From Streptomyces sp. NBC_00358 (GTDB lineage: Bacteria > Actinomycetota > Actinomycetes > Streptomycetales > Streptomycetaceae): a DNA stretch of 64,000 bases. Positions 19,601 to 30,366 of the stretch are shown in pieces. A program made the translations under genes and the position numbers. Every line of letters begins with the position of its first letter. Positions within the stretch are counted from its first letter, which is position 1. The notes beneath the pieces were generated by a model. The model ran no database searches. It worked only from the letters and a program-made list of their open reading frames with translations, and was not told the origin of the DNA. The stretch is taken from the NCBI RefSeq assembly GCF_036099295.1, contig NZ_CP107976.1:1550001-1614000 (forward strand). The letters run 5' to 3'.

Positions 19601-22343
19601 TCACGGCCGGGACCATGTGGTCCGGCAGCCGCAGCCGTAGCTGCCGGTCGAGTTCACCGGTGTCGATCCTGGCGCCGCGACGCGGTGTGACGTACGCCGC
19701 CAGCCGCGTCTCGGCCCCCTCGCCGATGGCGGTCACCACCGCGTCGGCGACGTGTTCGTCGCGGCGGAGCTCGGCCTCGACCTCGCCCGGCTCGACCCGG
19801 TGGCCGCGGATCTTCACCTGCTGGTCGGTACGGCCGAGGAAGACCACGGCACCGTCGGGGCGCTGCCGGACGAGGTCCCCGGTCCGGTACATCCGCGCGC
19901 CGGGCCCGGCGTCGAAGGGGTCGGGCAGGAAGCGCTCCGCCGTGGTCCCCGGTCGGTCCCAGTAGCCCAGGGCGAGTCCGGGACCGCCGAGGTACAGCTC
20001 CCCCGGGGCACCTTGGAGCACCGGGCGGAGCCTGGCGTCGAGCAGGTAGGCGCGGTAGCCGGCGAGCGGCCGGCCGATGGGCAGCGGGCCCGGCTCGTCC
20101 CCGGCGGCCCGATGGACCAGCGCGCCCACGGCGGTCTCGGTCGGACCGTAGTGGTTCACGACCCGAAGTCCCGGGCGCAGTGCGCGGATCCGCTCCAGCA
20201 GCGCCCGGGAGGCCGGCTCACCGCCCAGCACCAGGCAGCGGGTGGGCAGCAGGTCGGCGGCGTCGGGCGCGTCGAGCAGCGCGGCCAGGTGCGAGGGCAC
20301 GATCTTCAACAGGCCGAGCGGACGGGTGCGGAAGCGCGCGGCGAGCGCGTCGGCCGCGAGGACCTCCTCGGCCGTCGCCAGGAAGAGCGGACGGCCCGTG
20401 CACAGGGCGCCGAAGACCGCGGTGTGCCCGAGGTCGGCGGCGGGCGTCGCCAGGGTGCCCAGCAGCTCGTCCCGCGGCGGGTTCAGGGCCGCGAGCACGC
20501 CGTCCAGGTAGGCGCAGACGGCCCGGTGCGGGACGGCCACGCCCTTGGCCCGTCCGGTCGAGCCGGAGGTGAAGATCAGGTAGGCGGGGTGCTCCGGCCG
20601 GACCGGCACGTCCACCGGAGTCCCGGACAGGCCGGCCAGTTCCGCGGCGTCGCGGTCCAGGTCGAGCACCGGCGTCGGGCCGGCCGTCTCGGGGTCGATA
20701 CGGCCGCGGTGGGTGATCAGCACCCCCGGGCGGACCTCCTCCAGCATCCCCCGCACGCGCGCGGCCGGGAGTGCCTGGTCGACGGGCACGAAGGCACCGC
20801 CCGCCTTGAGGACCGCGAGCAGACCGACGACGTAGTCGACGGAGCGGTCCAGCACCAGGGCGACCGGCGCACCCGGGCCGACCCCGCGGGTCCGCAGGGC
20901 GTGTGCCAGCCGGTTGGCCCGGCCATCCAGCTGTCCGTAGGTCAGCTCCTCGTCGCCGCAGACCACCGCGAGGGCCTCGGGCCGCTCCGTGGCCGCCCGC
21001 GCGAACCGCAGGTGGGCGAGTGCGGTGCCGGACGCCGCCGTGGGCGCGGCTCCGTCGTGCCCGGGAACACCCGGGTGGGGCCCGTCCGCCAGACCGAGGT
21101 CCGCGAGCGGCGCCTGCGGGCGCGCGGCGACCTCGCGCAGCACCGAGACCAGTTGGCCGGCGATCCGCACCGCGTGCCGGTGCGAGACGCGTCGCTCGTC
21201 GCGGACGAGCGACGCCGTGAGAGCGCCGTCGGCGGCCCGGACCACGTCGAGGTGCAGCGCCGCGCCGTCGGGGCCGCCGCCCACGCCGGTCACGGTCAGC
21301 CGCGCGCTCCCCGCGCGCACGGTGGCGGGCAGTTCGGTGAAGGCGAAGCCGAACGGGAGCGGATCGGCGAGGCGCGTGCTGTCGAAGGCGAACTGTTCGG
21401 CGGGAGCGTCGGCCAGGAACCGGTCGAGGTCGCGGACCAGCGAGGCGAAGGGCAGCGCGTCGACCAGGGTGGCCGCCACCGGCACCGGGCTCTCGAACGG
21501 CCCGATCACGTCCTCCAGTTCGTCCAGTCCTCGGGAGCCGGGCAGCACGGCGGTGAGGATCTCCGGCCGGCCGGTCAGCCGGAGCAGCAGGACCTGCCAG
21601 GCCCCGAGCAGCACCGCGGCGGCGCTGCCGCCGATCCCGGCGCTCGTCCGGTCCAGCTCCGCCGACAGCGCGGGGTCCAGCCCGAGCGTCAACCGGTCCG
21701 GCTCACCGAGCGGGCCGGTCTCCGAGGGCAGGGCGGACTCCCAGGCGAGGGCCAGCTCCCGGCCGAGCCAGCCGTCCATCCGGGCCCTGGACTCGTCCGT
21801 CCCGAGCTGCTCGTGCAGCCACTCCGCCGCGTCCAGGTACTGGATCGGCTCCTCCTCCTGCGGCGACCGGCCGTCGAGCAGCTCGGCGAGCTCCGCCAGG
21901 ACCACGAGCAGCGACCGGCGGTCCGCGAACACCCCGCCGGCCGTCAGCACCAGGACCGCGTGGTCCGCGCCGGCCAGCAGGCGTGCCCGCAGCGTTCCGG
22001 TCCACGGCTCGGCGAGGTCCGCCGCGGCCGTGTTCTCCACCGCGGCCGCGGCCGCCCCGGCGTCGGCCGGCAGGTGGTCCTCGTACCACTCGGGCTCGGC
22101 CGACGGCCGCACCGACTGCAACGGCGCCGTCAGTCCCGGGACCTCGATCAGGTCTGCGCGGAGCAGCTCATGACGCCCGGTCACCAGGACCAGCGCCCGC
22201 CGGAGCAGGTCGCCCGGGACCTTCCCCTCCACCAGGGCGCGGACCTGTACGCGCTTCCCGGCGGCATGCGACCAGGTCCGGAGCTGCGGCGGTGCCAGGC
22301 GGAATCCGGCCTGCGCCATGCTGTCGAGCTCGGCGTCGTTCAT
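13602..22343 (-). CDS. NRPS: C-like-A(Asp)-T-C-A(Gly)[monooxygenase]-T-E
   Basis: 2,913 residues; ATG start with GGAGAG 9 nt upstream. Residues 10-430 have a condensation-domain fold, but HHxxxDG reads GGVFADR, so it cannot condense. A1 (455-960) gives code D-L-T-K-V-G-H-V-G-K, close to published Asp (DLTKVGHIGK). T1 at 983. C2 has intact HHVVSDG (1167). A2 is split: A3/A4 motifs at 1638-1720, then a luciferase-like flavin monooxygenase (about 1726-2064), then the C-terminal part with code D-I-L-Q-L-G-V-I-W-K, close to Gly. T2 at 2389. An epimerization domain occupies 2430-2870 ([24 protein letters not shown]). A monooxygenase inserted in a Gly A domain is known from myxothiazol and melithiazol synthetases. 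The Asp module should receive the hydroxylase carried by the upstream protein. Confidence 0.93.
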   Translation of the reverse strand: MNDAELDSMAQAGFRLAPPQLRTWSHAAGKRVQVRALVEGKVPGDLLRRALVLVTGRHELLRADLIEVPGLTAPLQSVRPSAEPEWYEDHLPADAGAAAAAVENTAAADLAEPWTGTLRARLLAGADHAVLVLTAGGVFADRRSLLVVLAELAELLDGRSPQEEEPIQYLDAAEWLHEQLGTDESRARMDGWLGRELALAWESALPSETGPLGEPDRLTLGLDPALSAELDRTSAGIGGSAAAVLLGAWQVLLLRLTGRPEILTAVLPGSRGLDELEDVIGPFESPVPVAATLVDALPFASLVRDLDRFLADAPAEQFAFDSTRLADPLPFGFAFTELPATVRAGSARLTVTGVGGGPDGAALHLDVVRAADGALTASLVRDERRVSHRHAVRIAGQLVSVLREVAARPQAPLADLGLADGPHPGVPGHDGAAPTAASGTALAHLRFARAATERPEALAVVCGDEELTYGQLDGRANRLAHALRTRGVGPGAPVALVLDRSVDYVVGLLAVLKAGGAFVPVDQALPAARVRGMLEEVRPGVLITHRGRIDPETAGPTPVLDLDRDAAELAGLSGTPVDVPVRPEHPAYLIFTSGSTGRAKGVAVPHRAVCAYLDGVLAALNPPRDELLGTLATPAADLGHTAVFGALCTGRPLFLATAEEVLAADALAARFRTRPLGLLKIVPSHLAALLDAPDAADLLPTRCLVLGGEPASRALLERIRALRPGLRVVNHYGPTETAVGALVHRAAGDEPGPLPIGRPLAGYRAYLLDARLRPVLQGAPGELYLGGPGLALGYWDRPGTTAERFLPDPFDAGPGARMYRTGDLVRQRPDGAVVFLGRTDQQVKIRGHRVEPGEVEAELRRDEHVADAVVTAIGEGAETRLAAYVTPRRGARIDTGELDRQLRLRLPDHMVPAVIVPLHALPLMPNGKVDRRALPAADPAASRSAYVAPETETEVQLAALWEEILGCERVGRDDSFFQTLGGNSLDATRVVARIRATTGIGLHVSALFEAPTVGRLAALVDGAQADADAAAIPVAERTGPMPLSYAQRRLWVLSEVDGADAAYNIPAAVRIHGELDVEALVRALHEVVDRHEALRSNIVLVGETPRQVVSEAAPFEVPLTEAAGADVVRQALAFAARPFDLACDELLRAALLRVAPQEHVLLLCLHHVVSDGWSTAILWRETVARYNARRAGLSASLAPLPIQYADYAVWQNGWLEGAGVEPQLTYWTEQLRDLPALLELPTDRPRPAVQGYAGATVPIELDPATVAGLRALAHRQQSTMFMVLLAAFNVLLARQSGSQDIAVGTPVANRTRAEVEQLIGCFFNTLVIRTDLTGDPEFTDLLGRVREVVLAAQAHQDLPFERLVEALNPPRDAGHSPLFQTLFVYQPAPDEGLVMDGVRLEPVPLGGRVAKYDLTLDLVEHADGVRGRIEYRTDLFDAGTVQRLAGHFQELLGSIVGAPRTRIGDLRLLPEGERALVLRELNAGYRARPEARFAADAFEEQARSRPRDTALVHGGRSLTYEELDRAANRLAHVLRAGGVAEHDLVGLWLDRSAEMVVAVLAVLKAGAAYLPLDPGAPTARNADLITDARVRFVITTGDRAADLPPGVALIDPGQEPGTDDSAPSRRTGPEDLAYVIHTSGSTGRPKGVMVGQRNLAGFFDAMDQRLGTDRPGTDRPGTWLAVTRYTFDISVLELLWTLTRGFKVVLVGDELVLSDGAPPRRRETDFSLFYFASDAGERGSAKYRLLLEGARWADRHGFAAVWTPERHFGTFGGLYPNPVVTAAALATATSRIGIRTGSLVLPLHNPIRVAEDWAMIDNLSGGRVGLSVASGWQPHDFALAPDNFADRKEVMFRDLEVVRGLWRGESVRTASGTGEEIEVRTLPRPVQPELPVWITAAGNPDTFRRAGAIGANVLTHLLGQSVEELAQALRVYREARSEAGHAGPGHVTLMLHTFVSGDEDFVRRTVREPFKNYLRESVDLVRPIARSRGLEPEDFEEADLDALLDHAFDRYYDTSGLFGTPERCVALVDRLSAAGVDEIACLMDFGVPTDDVLASLDHLDELRRLVSPGSGEDAPESIAGLIERHGVTHLQCTPSLASLLVADERVKAALGSLDWMLVGGEALTPALAADLSRAVGGQLLNVYGPTEATIWSTSHLVRDAGGPIGRPLANTRAYVLDERGAPVPIGVPGELHLGGDGVALGYLHQPELTAERFLADPFAADPAARMYRTGDVVRYRADGELEFIGRRDDQVKIHGFRVEPGEIEAALAAAPEVRAAAVVAADDGRGGRLLIAYVVTSGPLDAEALRGHLEARLPRYMVPARFVGLDAMPLLPSGKTDRRALPEPPAEQPTARSAAPRTAAEQILAGVWSDLLQRAEVGIEDNFFELGGDSIVAIQMVSRARQAGLTLAARDLFQHQTLGALAAVARQGVHTSAEQGPVLGESPLAPIQHWFFEQGLADAHHYNQAVLADVIGDPLDLDLLALARDALLRHHDALRNRFREGEAGWEQWTEAPREATTPIEHVDLGGLPEQSWPREVADVQDRVHRALDLAHGPLLRMVSFGYGGRRPDQVFTVIHHTVVDGVSWRVLLEDLQRAYRLLRAGRPVELPAKTTSFQEWTGRLVREAGAERTRAELDYWADQIEGPAPALPRDHDGDNTEASARTVTAELSADETDALLHEVPAAHGADLHAVLLCAVAEACAPWTGSRSLLLDVEGHGREDLFEDVDVSRTVGWFTALYPLRVELPEAPDDRPAAVREQVRRIPRRGIGYGLLRHLHQDASVRDRLGGGRRPEIIFNYLGQADSSRSEDALLALAPAAVGAPHAPAQRRRHLLNVNGLVANGRLRVDFTFSEAVHRPETIRALADRFGASLRRRVEDCRAGRVRLTPSDFPDIDLTQESLDELLGELRDQEGELA

Positions 22344-22398
22344 GGTGTGCGACTCTCCATATTCAGCCCATCGGGCCGGTGCGTACTCGGAATCCGGA

Positions 22399-25300
22399 TC
22401 AGCGGTCGGCGGGGGCGGGCAGGTCGGCGCGCATCATGTCGCCGAGCGCCACGACGATCTTCCGCGGCCCGACGAAGGGCCGGCGGGCGTGCGCCACCAG
22501 CATGTTGTCGGTGACGAGGACGTCGCCCTCCTGCCAGGTGAAGACCAGCGCCTCCCGGTCCATCACCTCGCGGACCTCGGTGACCACCTCGTCGGGAATG
22601 ACCGAGCCGTCGCCCCAGTACACGTTCCTGGGCAGGCCGGCCTCCCCGTACAGCGCCTCCAGCGACTGCCTGGTGTCCGGGTCGAGGCACGAGGGGTGGT
22701 GCAGGGCGAGCTGGTTGAAGAAGACCGCCTCGCCGGTACGGGGGTGCGTCAGCACCGCGTCGGCCCGCCGCCAGGTGCGCAGGGTGCCGTCGGGCAGCCA
22801 GCGGAAGGCCTCGCCGGCCTCGGCGCACCTGCGCTCCGCCTCGGCCCGGTCCTCGGTGCCGTAGAACCTGGACCAGCTCACGTCCACGCCGTCGATGAAG
22901 TTGCGGACGTAGCGCAGCCCGCGCCGGGTGAACTCCTCGGCCAGCTCGGGACGCAGGCTCGTGAGCACCCGGCGGCAGTCCACGATCGGCGTCTCGCCGC
23001 CCTCGCGGGCCGCCACGACGCAGGAGAAGAACTGCCGCATCGGCCAGGTGTGCAGGTGCGAGCTCTCGTTGTGGAAGAGGATCGACCGGTCGTCCGGGTA
23101 GGGCGTGGACTTGTAGACGCGGGTCGACTCGCCCTCGCGCGGCAGGTCCCCGTACTCGGGGAAGAGCGTCGGGCAGATCGCCGAGGCCGCCTCCTCGAAC
23201 CGCTCGACCGACCCGGCGTGGAAGCCGCGCAGCAGCACCGCCCCGTACTGGTGCAGATGGGCGTCGACGGCCTCCCGGTTGCCCCGCAGCCACCCCGCGA
23301 GGTCGACGCCGGTGTCGGGCGTCAGGACGAGCGGGGCCTGCGGCAGACCGGGCAGGAAGCCGGTGCGTACCGGACTGGTCCGGCCGACGTCCACCGAGCG
23401 GCGCTTGGCGCTGCGCAGCGACTGGAGCCTGGTGCTGCGGGAGTCCCGCTCGGTCATGTCCCCTGTCCCGTCCTGGTCGTTGTTCTCCATGCGCAGCTCG
23501 CCGATCCGGGTGTCCGGCGCCTCGGCGGCGTCGTGCAGCACGCGCACGAGCCGCGTCGCCATCCGGTCGATCGTGGCGGCGTCGAAGAGTTCCGCGTTGT
23601 AGATGAAGGTGCCGACGATCCCCTGGTCCTGTTCCTCCATGAACAGGGTCAGGTCGAACTTCGTGTGCAGCGCGTCGACTTCGACGGTGCGCGCGGTGAT
23701 CCCCGGGAGTTTGAGGGTGATGTTCAGCTTCTGCAGGAGGAACAGCACCTGGAACAGCGGCGTGTGCGCCGGGCTGCGCTCCTGACGGAGTTCGTCGACG
23801 AGCGTCAGGAACGGCAGGTCCTGGTGCGCGTAGGCGTCCACCGACGTCGCGCGGACGCGGGCGAGCAGTTCCCGGAAGGTGGGGTCGCCGCCCAGGTCGG
23901 TGCGCAGCACCAGGTTGTTGACGAACATCCCGATCATCTGCTCGAACACGGCCCGGGTCCGGTTGGCGTTCGTCGTGCCGACCGAGACGTCCGTGGTGCG
24001 GGCCAGGCGTGACAGCAGCACCTTGAATCCGGCGAGCAGCACCATGAAGAGGGTGGCGCCCTCGTCCCGGCCGAGTCCGCCGAGCCGCTCGGCGAGTTCC
24101 GGCGGGACCACGAAGCGGTGCACCGCGTTGCGGATCCGCTGCGTCTCGGGCCGCGGCCGGTCCGTCGGCAGTCCGAGGAGCTTCGGAGCGCCGGCCAGCC
24201 GGCGCCGCCAGTAGGCGAGTTGCCGCTCGAACAGCTCGCCGTCCAGCCAGCGCTGCTGCCAGTCGGCGAAGTCCGCGTACTGGTGGTCGAGCGGAGCGAG
24301 GGGTGACCGCCGACCGCGCACGAACGCCGAGTACAGCTTCACCAGTTCCTCCACCAGGACGCCCAGCGACCAGCCGTCGGAGACGATGTGGTGGATGTTG
24401 ACCAGCAGGACGTGGTCCGCCTCCGCGACCCGCAACAGGGCCACCCGGATCAGCGGCCCCCGCTCCAGGTCGAAGACGGTGCGCGCGTGCTCCTGGGCGA
24501 GCGCCTCGATCTCCTCCTCGGCCACCTCCCGGACCGGCAGGTCGACCGTGACGTCCTGGTGGATCCGCTGCACCGGCGAGCCGTCCACGGTGTGGACGGT
24601 GGTGCGGAGCACCTCGTGCCGTCCCACGACCTCCCGCAGGGCGCGCCGCAGCGGCTCGGTCTCCAGCCGGCCCAGCAGGCGCACCGCTCCGGGGATGTTG
24701 TAGGTCGCGCTCGGGCCGTGGAACTGCTCGGCCAGCCACAAGGACTGCTGGCCGAAGGAGAGCGGCACCGGTTCGTCCCTGGGCACCCGCCGCAGCGGGA
24801 TGTCCGGGTGGGCGTCCTGGGACTGCGACGCCCGCACCTTCTCGGCCAGGCCCGCGACCGTCGGGGCGTCGAACAGTGCCTTGACCGCCAGGTCGACGCG
24901 GAAGCGGCGGCGGATCCGGGCGATCACCTGGGTGGCCAGCAGTGAATCGCCGCCCAGCCGGTAGAAGTCGTCGTGCGCGCCGAGTTCCTCGGTGCCGAAC
25001 AGTTGCCGCCAGATGACCAGGATCTCCTCCTCCACGTCCGCCGCTGCGGCCTGCGCCGCCTCAGCGGCCCCGTGGGTCGCCCTCGCGCGCCGGTGGGCCG
25101 TGCCGGGGTCCGGGGCCGTCCCGGCCAGCAGCACCGCGCCGGGCCGGTCCAGGGCCTGCTCCAGCAGGGCCGGGTTCCCGTCCGCGTCCCAGCGGATCGC
25201 GGCGACCCGGTCACCGGCGAAGACGTCGAAGACGCTGCCGGCGAGCGCGGGGCGCAGACCGCCCGTGCCACCGGTGACCGCCCGTGCGGGCGAGACGAAG

Positions 25301-28300
25301 GCCAGCGCCGGGACCTCCGCCTGCGCCGCGGCGCCCACCAGGGCCCGCGCGGCGGCGACGTGCTCGGCCGCCAGGTCGGGCAGGTCGGCGGGTTCCCACG
25401 GCAGCGGTGTGCCGTCGAGCGGCAGCTCCGGCGCGTGGACGATCCCGTCCACCCGCCCGAACCGCGCGGCGGCCCGGGAGAGGACCCGCGACAGGTCCTC
25501 CGGCGAGGTCGGATCGGCGTCGACGACCATGACCTCGGCGCCCAGGGCGGCCAGCTCCCGCACGGCCCCGATGCGCTCCCGGGTGGTGCGCAGGACGACC
25601 TCGGCACGGCGGGCGAGGTGCGCCCGGTGGCCGGGCGGGTCGAGCGTCGCGGGTTGCCGGGCGAGCACCAGGCCGTAGTCCGTGGTGCCGCGAGCGGCTT
25701 CGTCGCCGGGGAAGGAGACGACCTCCGCGAACGGCCGCTCCCGCAGCACCCGGTCCCAGGTGTCCAGCGGGACCAGCGGCGAGCCGCTCCGGACGTCCTC
25801 GTCCTCGAACAGCCACCACCCCTCGGCGAGACCCCAGAGCAGTTCGACCCAGCGCAGCGACACCACGGCCTCGACCAGTCCGAGCAGACCGCCCGGAGCG
25901 ATCAGGCCGCGCAGGTTCTCGACCGTGTCCGCGATCCGCGGCGTCGCGTGGACCACGTCGAAGCCGATGACGGCGTCGAAGGAGTGCGCCTGGAGGCCCT
26001 GCTCGACCGGGTCACGGGTGATGTCGAGGACCTGGCAGTCCAGGGTGGTGAAACCGCACCCGGCGGCCCACCCCCGGGCCCGGCGGACGAAGGAGCCGCC
26101 GAGGTCGGTGAAGCAGTACTCGACCTCCCGCCCGCGCAGCGCCGCGGCCACGATCCGGGTCAACTGGCCGTTTCCGCCGCCGACCTCGAGCACCCGCAGC
26201 GGACGTCCCGGGACCGCGTCGGCCAGCTCGGCCAGCAGGCGCCCGGTCAGCTCCGCGTAGACGCGGTAGTTGCTGGCGTCCAGCAGGGTGCGGAACGCCT
26301 GCTCCAGCCGTGTGGAGTCGCCGTCCGGGAAGAGCACGCCGACGGCGTCGACGTCGCCGCTCAGCGCCGCCGGGAAGTTGCGTACGCAGTGCTCGATGAA
26401 GGAGATCGTCGGCTCGAAGCCGGGCAGCTCGGCGTTGGCGGCGGCGGAGTCGAGGAGTTCCACCTGCTCCGGCCCGCGCAGTACCTCGACCCGGTCCCCC
26501 TCGCAGCGGACGACGCCGTCCTCGTGCAGCACCTGGAGGAAGAAGTCGAGGAACTTGACGAACGCGGGCAGGATCCGCATCCGCTCCGCTATCCCGGCGC
26601 GCCGGTGCACCACGCCGGCCCGCAGGTCGACGCCGCCGTCCCGCAGGGTCCGGTACACGTGGCTGCCGCAGAGCCGGTTGAGCACTTCGCCCACCGTGTC
26701 CCGGTTCCAGGCGGCCCCGGCCGCCTCGGCGAGCCGGTGTTCGGCGGCGGACAGGCCGGGCGTGAGCCGCTCCAGCTCGGGCAGGGTTCCGGCGGCGGAC
26801 ACGGCGGCGAGCGCGAGGCCGGGGCCGGTTCCCTCGTCGAGCCAGTCGGACCACCGCGGTTCGGGCGGCAGGGGGTGCCGTTCCACCAGGGTGAGCCCGG
26901 CCCGGCGGTGCCGCGCCAGCCGGCGCGCGAGGAGCATGGACACCTCGGCGGACCCTCCGGTGAGGACGAAGTTGCGGGCCTGCGGGGCCCGTCGCGTCGT
27001 CAGGTCCTCCTCGTAGCGCTCGACGTGGCGGGTACCCGCGCGGAACGCGACGACGGTCTCGGCGACGCCGCCGACGAGTTCGCCGACGATTCCGTCGGCG
27101 GCCTCCGCGAGCCGGTCGTCCACGTCCACGCAGACCACGGCCAGCTCCGGATGGTCTGCCGCGATCGCGCGGCAGAAGCCGGTCAGGGCCGCGGCGCTCG
27201 GTGACGGGTCGTCATCGGCCGCGATCCGGTGCAGCCCGCGCGCCACCAGGGCGAGCTGGACCTCGTCGTCCCCGGCACCGGCGAGCAGCTCCGCCACCCA
27301 GACCCCGGCCTGGCGCAGTTCGTCCCCAGCGGCTCCGGCCGCGCCCGGTCCGCACTCCAGCACGATGCGGCGGGGCAGCCCTCCGCGCCGGCGCAGCGCG
27401 CCGAGCAGCGCGGCCACGTCCTGGGGGCTGGCCGGATCGAGGACGAAGTCCGTGTCCCGCGCGGCGAACGCCGCACCGCGACGCACCCGGACGACACGCT
27501 CCCCCTCCTTCTCCAGACGGTCCGCCAGCGCCTGGCCCAGCCCGTCGTCGGCCACCACCAGCCAGTCGCCCGGCTGCGATCCGGCGGCGTCGAGGCCCGT
27601 ACGCGGCACGGGAGTCCAGTGACGGACCAGGCTGCCGGTCGCGGCCGCCGGCTCGCTCGCGGCAGGTGTCACCGCGGCCTGCGGTGACGGCTCCGTGGCC
27701 GCCGGAACGGGCTCGATCCAGTGGCGCTGGCGCTCGAAGGGGTACCCTGGCAGTGGCACGCGGTGCCGCCGCTGTCCGGCCCAGAACTCCTGCCAGTCCA
27801 CCGGCACGCCGGCACAGTGCAGAGCCCCGAGCGCCTCCAGCAGCGCCTCGCCGTCGGTCCGCGGGTCGTCGGCGCCGCGCGCGGAGGAGATCACGCGGTG
27901 GGCCGGAACGCCGCCGCGGCGCACCATCGAGCCGAGCGTCCGCCCGGGGCCCACCTCCAGGAAGACCTCCGCGCCCTGCTCGGCGGCCGTGCGGACGGCG
28001 TCGGCGAAGCGCACCGTCCCGCGCAACTGCCCGGCCCAGTAGCCCGGGGCGCCGAGTTCCTCGGCCGACGCCACCCGGCCGGTGACGCAGGACACCACGG
28101 GGATCCGCGGCGCCCTGAGGTCGAAGCGGGCCACCTGCTCCTCGAACGGGCCCACGACCGGGTCCAGCATCGCGGAGTGGAACGCGTGCGAGGTGCGCAG
28201 CCGACGGTGCTCGACGCCCTGGGCGGTCAGTCGCCGCTCCAGCTCCTCGACCGCCGGGTAGGGGCCGGCGGCGACGCAGTGCTGCGGGCCGTTCACGGCC

Positions 28301-30366
28301 GCCAGGGAGCAGTCCCCCAGCAGGGGCAGCAACGACCGCTCGTCCAGGGACACCGCCAGCATGGCGCCGCCGGGCGCCTCGTTCATCAGCCGCGCGCGTT
28401 CGACGACGAGATCGAGCGCGTCCTCGAACGGGAGGACGTCGGCGAGCGTCGCCGCGACGTACTCGCCCACGCTGTGCCCGATCAGCACCGACGGCCGCAC
28501 ACCCCACGCCATCCAGAGGCGGGCGAGCGCCAGCGTCACGGTGAACAGGGCGGGCTGGGTCAGCCAGGTCCGGTCCAGCCGCGCGCGCTCGCGTTCCTCG
28601 TCCGCGGGGTCCGGCCAGATCACCCGGCGCAGGTCCACGCCGAGCCGGTCGGCGGCGTGCTCCGCGCAGCGGTCCACCACCTCGCGGAAGACCGGCTCGT
28701 CGGCGAAGAGACCGGCCAGCATCCGCACCTGCTGGGCGCCCTGGCCGGGGAACACGAAGGCGACGCCGGGGGCGTCGGTCCCGGCCACCCCGGACAGCGG
28801 CACCGAGGGACGCTCTCCGGCCAGTGCCTCGATCGCCCCGGCGCGGTCCCGGCAGACGATCGCACGCCGGTGCGGGTGCGCCCGGCGGCCGGTGCTCAGG
28901 GTGAACGCGAGGTCCGCCAGAGGCGTTTCGCCGGCCGCGCGGAAGGCGTCCGCCAGTTCGGCGCCCAGCCGGTCCAGCGCCTGGGGCGAACGGGCGGAGA
29001 GGACCACGAGCTGCGCGTCGCGGGAGGGCCCCGAGGCCGGACGGACCGGCGCCTCCTCCAGTACGACGTGGGCGTTGGTCCCGCCGATGCCGAAGGAGCT
29101 CACCCCCGCGCGCCGCGGCGTCCCGTCCGGCGCCGTCCAGGGCCGCAGCTCGGTGTTGACGTAGAACGGGCTGCGGGCGAAGTCGATGGCCGGGTTCGGC
29201 TGCTCGAAGTGCAGGCTCGGCGGAAGGTCGCGGTGCCGCAGTGCCTGGACGGTCTTGATCAGGCCCGCGATCCCGGCCGCCACGTCGAGGTGGCCGACGT
29301 TGGTCTTGAGCGAGCCGATCGCGCAGTACTGGCGGCGGTCGGTCTGCTCCCCGAACGCCCTTGTCAGGCCGACGAGTTCGATCGGGTCCCCGATCACGGT
29401 ACCGGTCCCGTGCGCCTCCACGTAGCCGACCGTGTCCGGTTCGACGTCGGCGAAGGCGAGTGCCTCGGCGATGACGGCGGCCTGCCCGGTGGCGCTCGGG
29501 GCGGTGAAACCGGCCTTCGCGGCACCGTCGTTGTTCACCGCCGAACCCCGGATCACCGCGAGGACGTGGTCGCCGTCGGCGACCGCCTCGGAGAGCCGCT
29601 TCAGCAGCACCAGGCCCATGCCGCTGCCGAAGCGGGTCCCGCCGGCGGCGGCGTCGAAGGCCCGGCAGTGCCCGTCCGGCGAATGGATGCCGCCCTCGTG
29701 GTACTGGTAGCCCACCCCGCTGGGCAGGATCGCGCTCGCGCCGCCGGCGACGGCGAGGTCGCACTCGTACCCGAGCAGCGCGCGGGCCGCCTGATGCACC
29801 GCGACCAGGGAGGTCGAACAGGCCGTGTCGACCCCGACGCTCGGACCGGTGAGGTCGAACTTGTGCGAGATCCGGGTCGGCGCGAAGCCCTTGTCGGTGG
29901 CGAAGAAGATCCGCTGCATGCCGACCTGCTCGATCAGCTCCGGACGGCCGATCAGGTTGTTCACCAGGTAGGAGGGGAAGCCCACGCCGACGTAGACCCC
30001 GGTGGTGGCGCCGAGCGTCTCCGGGTTGTAGCCGGCGTGGTCGAACAGCGCCTGGGTGCCCTCCAGCAGCATCCGGTGCTGCGGATCGAGGATGGCCGCC
30101 TCCATCGGGGTCAGTCCGAACAGGCCGGCGTCGAACTGCTCCATCCCGTCCAGCACGGTGGCCGCCCGGACGTACCCCGGATCGCGGAACCGCCGCTCCG
30201 GGACCCCCGCGGCGAGCAGGTCCTGCTCCGACAGCCGGGTGACGGACTCGACGCCGTCCGCGATGTTGCGCCAGAACTCCTCCGGGTCCCGGGCGCCGGG
30301 GAACCGGCCGGCCATGCCGATGACCGCGATGTGCTGGATGTCGTCGTCGGTGTCGCGCTCGCTCAC
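22399..30366 (-). CDS. hybrid PKS-NRPS: KS-AT-[MT in dead KR]-ACP-C-hydroxylase
   Basis: 2,655 residues; GTG start overlapping the upstream TGA (GTGA). KS 10-430 (TACSTS at 182). AT about 530-840 (GHSVGE at 629; SHAFHS implies malonyl). A KR-like N-terminal subdomain and the first Rossmann strand (LTGGS at 1134) are interrupted by a methyltransferase (about 1180-1510; LEVGGGNG at 1394). The rest of the KR (1520-1680) lacks the catalytic Tyr, so the beta-keto group should remain. ACP at 1807. Condensation 1860-2290 with HHIVSDG (1994). Residues 2303-2655 are a TauD/SyrP-like Fe(II)/2-oxoglutarate hydroxylase (FHNESSH and a distal VAHARRPF). Whether the methyl goes to carbon or to the enol oxygen cannot be read. 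The hydroxylase begins at an internal Met as though a stand-alone gene had been fused on. Confidence 0.93.
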   Translation of the reverse strand: MSERDTDDDIQHIAVIGMAGRFPGARDPEEFWRNIADGVESVTRLSEQDLLAAGVPERRFRDPGYVRAATVLDGMEQFDAGLFGLTPMEAAILDPQHRMLLEGTQALFDHAGYNPETLGATTGVYVGVGFPSYLVNNLIGRPELIEQVGMQRIFFATDKGFAPTRISHKFDLTGPSVGVDTACSTSLVAVHQAARALLGYECDLAVAGGASAILPSGVGYQYHEGGIHSPDGHCRAFDAAAGGTRFGSGMGLVLLKRLSEAVADGDHVLAVIRGSAVNNDGAAKAGFTAPSATGQAAVIAEALAFADVEPDTVGYVEAHGTGTVIGDPIELVGLTRAFGEQTDRRQYCAIGSLKTNVGHLDVAAGIAGLIKTVQALRHRDLPPSLHFEQPNPAIDFARSPFYVNTELRPWTAPDGTPRRAGVSSFGIGGTNAHVVLEEAPVRPASGPSRDAQLVVLSARSPQALDRLGAELADAFRAAGETPLADLAFTLSTGRRAHPHRRAIVCRDRAGAIEALAGERPSVPLSGVAGTDAPGVAFVFPGQGAQQVRMLAGLFADEPVFREVVDRCAEHAADRLGVDLRRVIWPDPADEERERARLDRTWLTQPALFTVTLALARLWMAWGVRPSVLIGHSVGEYVAATLADVLPFEDALDLVVERARLMNEAPGGAMLAVSLDERSLLPLLGDCSLAAVNGPQHCVAAGPYPAVEELERRLTAQGVEHRRLRTSHAFHSAMLDPVVGPFEEQVARFDLRAPRIPVVSCVTGRVASAEELGAPGYWAGQLRGTVRFADAVRTAAEQGAEVFLEVGPGRTLGSMVRRGGVPAHRVISSARGADDPRTDGEALLEALGALHCAGVPVDWQEFWAGQRRHRVPLPGYPFERQRHWIEPVPAATEPSPQAAVTPAASEPAAATGSLVRHWTPVPRTGLDAAGSQPGDWLVVADDGLGQALADRLEKEGERVVRVRRGAAFAARDTDFVLDPASPQDVAALLGALRRRGGLPRRIVLECGPGAAGAAGDELRQAGVWVAELLAGAGDDEVQLALVARGLHRIAADDDPSPSAAALTGFCRAIAADHPELAVVCVDVDDRLAEAADGIVGELVGGVAETVVAFRAGTRHVERYEEDLTTRRAPQARNFVLTGGSAEVSMLLARRLARHRRAGLTLVERHPLPPEPRWSDWLDEGTGPGLALAAVSAAGTLPELERLTPGLSAAEHRLAEAAGAAWNRDTVGEVLNRLCGSHVYRTLRDGGVDLRAGVVHRRAGIAERMRILPAFVKFLDFFLQVLHEDGVVRCEGDRVEVLRGPEQVELLDSAAANAELPGFEPTISFIEHCVRNFPAALSGDVDAVGVLFPDGDSTRLEQAFRTLLDASNYRVYAELTGRLLAELADAVPGRPLRVLEVGGGNGQLTRIVAAALRGREVEYCFTDLGGSFVRRARGWAAGCGFTTLDCQVLDITRDPVEQGLQAHSFDAVIGFDVVHATPRIADTVENLRGLIAPGGLLGLVEAVVSLRWVELLWGLAEGWWLFEDEDVRSGSPLVPLDTWDRVLRERPFAEVVSFPGDEAARGTTDYGLVLARQPATLDPPGHRAHLARRAEVVLRTTRERIGAVRELAALGAEVMVVDADPTSPEDLSRVLSRAAARFGRVDGIVHAPELPLDGTPLPWEPADLPDLAAEHVAAARALVGAAAQAEVPALAFVSPARAVTGGTGGLRPALAGSVFDVFAGDRVAAIRWDADGNPALLEQALDRPGAVLLAGTAPDPGTAHRRARATHGAAEAAQAAAADVEEEILVIWRQLFGTEELGAHDDFYRLGGDSLLATQVIARIRRRFRVDLAVKALFDAPTVAGLAEKVRASQSQDAHPDIPLRRVPRDEPVPLSFGQQSLWLAEQFHGPSATYNIPGAVRLLGRLETEPLRRALREVVGRHEVLRTTVHTVDGSPVQRIHQDVTVDLPVREVAEEEIEALAQEHARTVFDLERGPLIRVALLRVAEADHVLLVNIHHIVSDGWSLGVLVEELVKLYSAFVRGRRSPLAPLDHQYADFADWQQRWLDGELFERQLAYWRRRLAGAPKLLGLPTDRPRPETQRIRNAVHRFVVPPELAERLGGLGRDEGATLFMVLLAGFKVLLSRLARTTDVSVGTTNANRTRAVFEQMIGMFVNNLVLRTDLGGDPTFRELLARVRATSVDAYAHQDLPFLTLVDELRQERSPAHTPLFQVLFLLQKLNITLKLPGITARTVEVDALHTKFDLTLFMEEQDQGIVGTFIYNAELFDAATIDRMATRLVRVLHDAAEAPDTRIGELRMENNDQDGTGDMTERDSRSTRLQSLRSAKRRSVDVGRTSPVRTGFLPGLPQAPLVLTPDTGVDLAGWLRGNREAVDAHLHQYGAVLLRGFHAGSVERFEEAASAICPTLFPEYGDLPREGESTRVYKSTPYPDDRSILFHNESSHLHTWPMRQFFSCVVAAREGGETPIVDCRRVLTSLRPELAEEFTRRGLRYVRNFIDGVDVSWSRFYGTEDRAEAERRCAEAGEAFRWLPDGTLRTWRRADAVLTHPRTGEAVFFNQLALHHPSCLDPDTRQSLEALYGEAGLPRNVYWGDGSVIPDEVVTEVREVMDREALVFTWQEGDVLVTDNMLVAHARRPFVGPRKIVVALGDMMRADLPAPADR

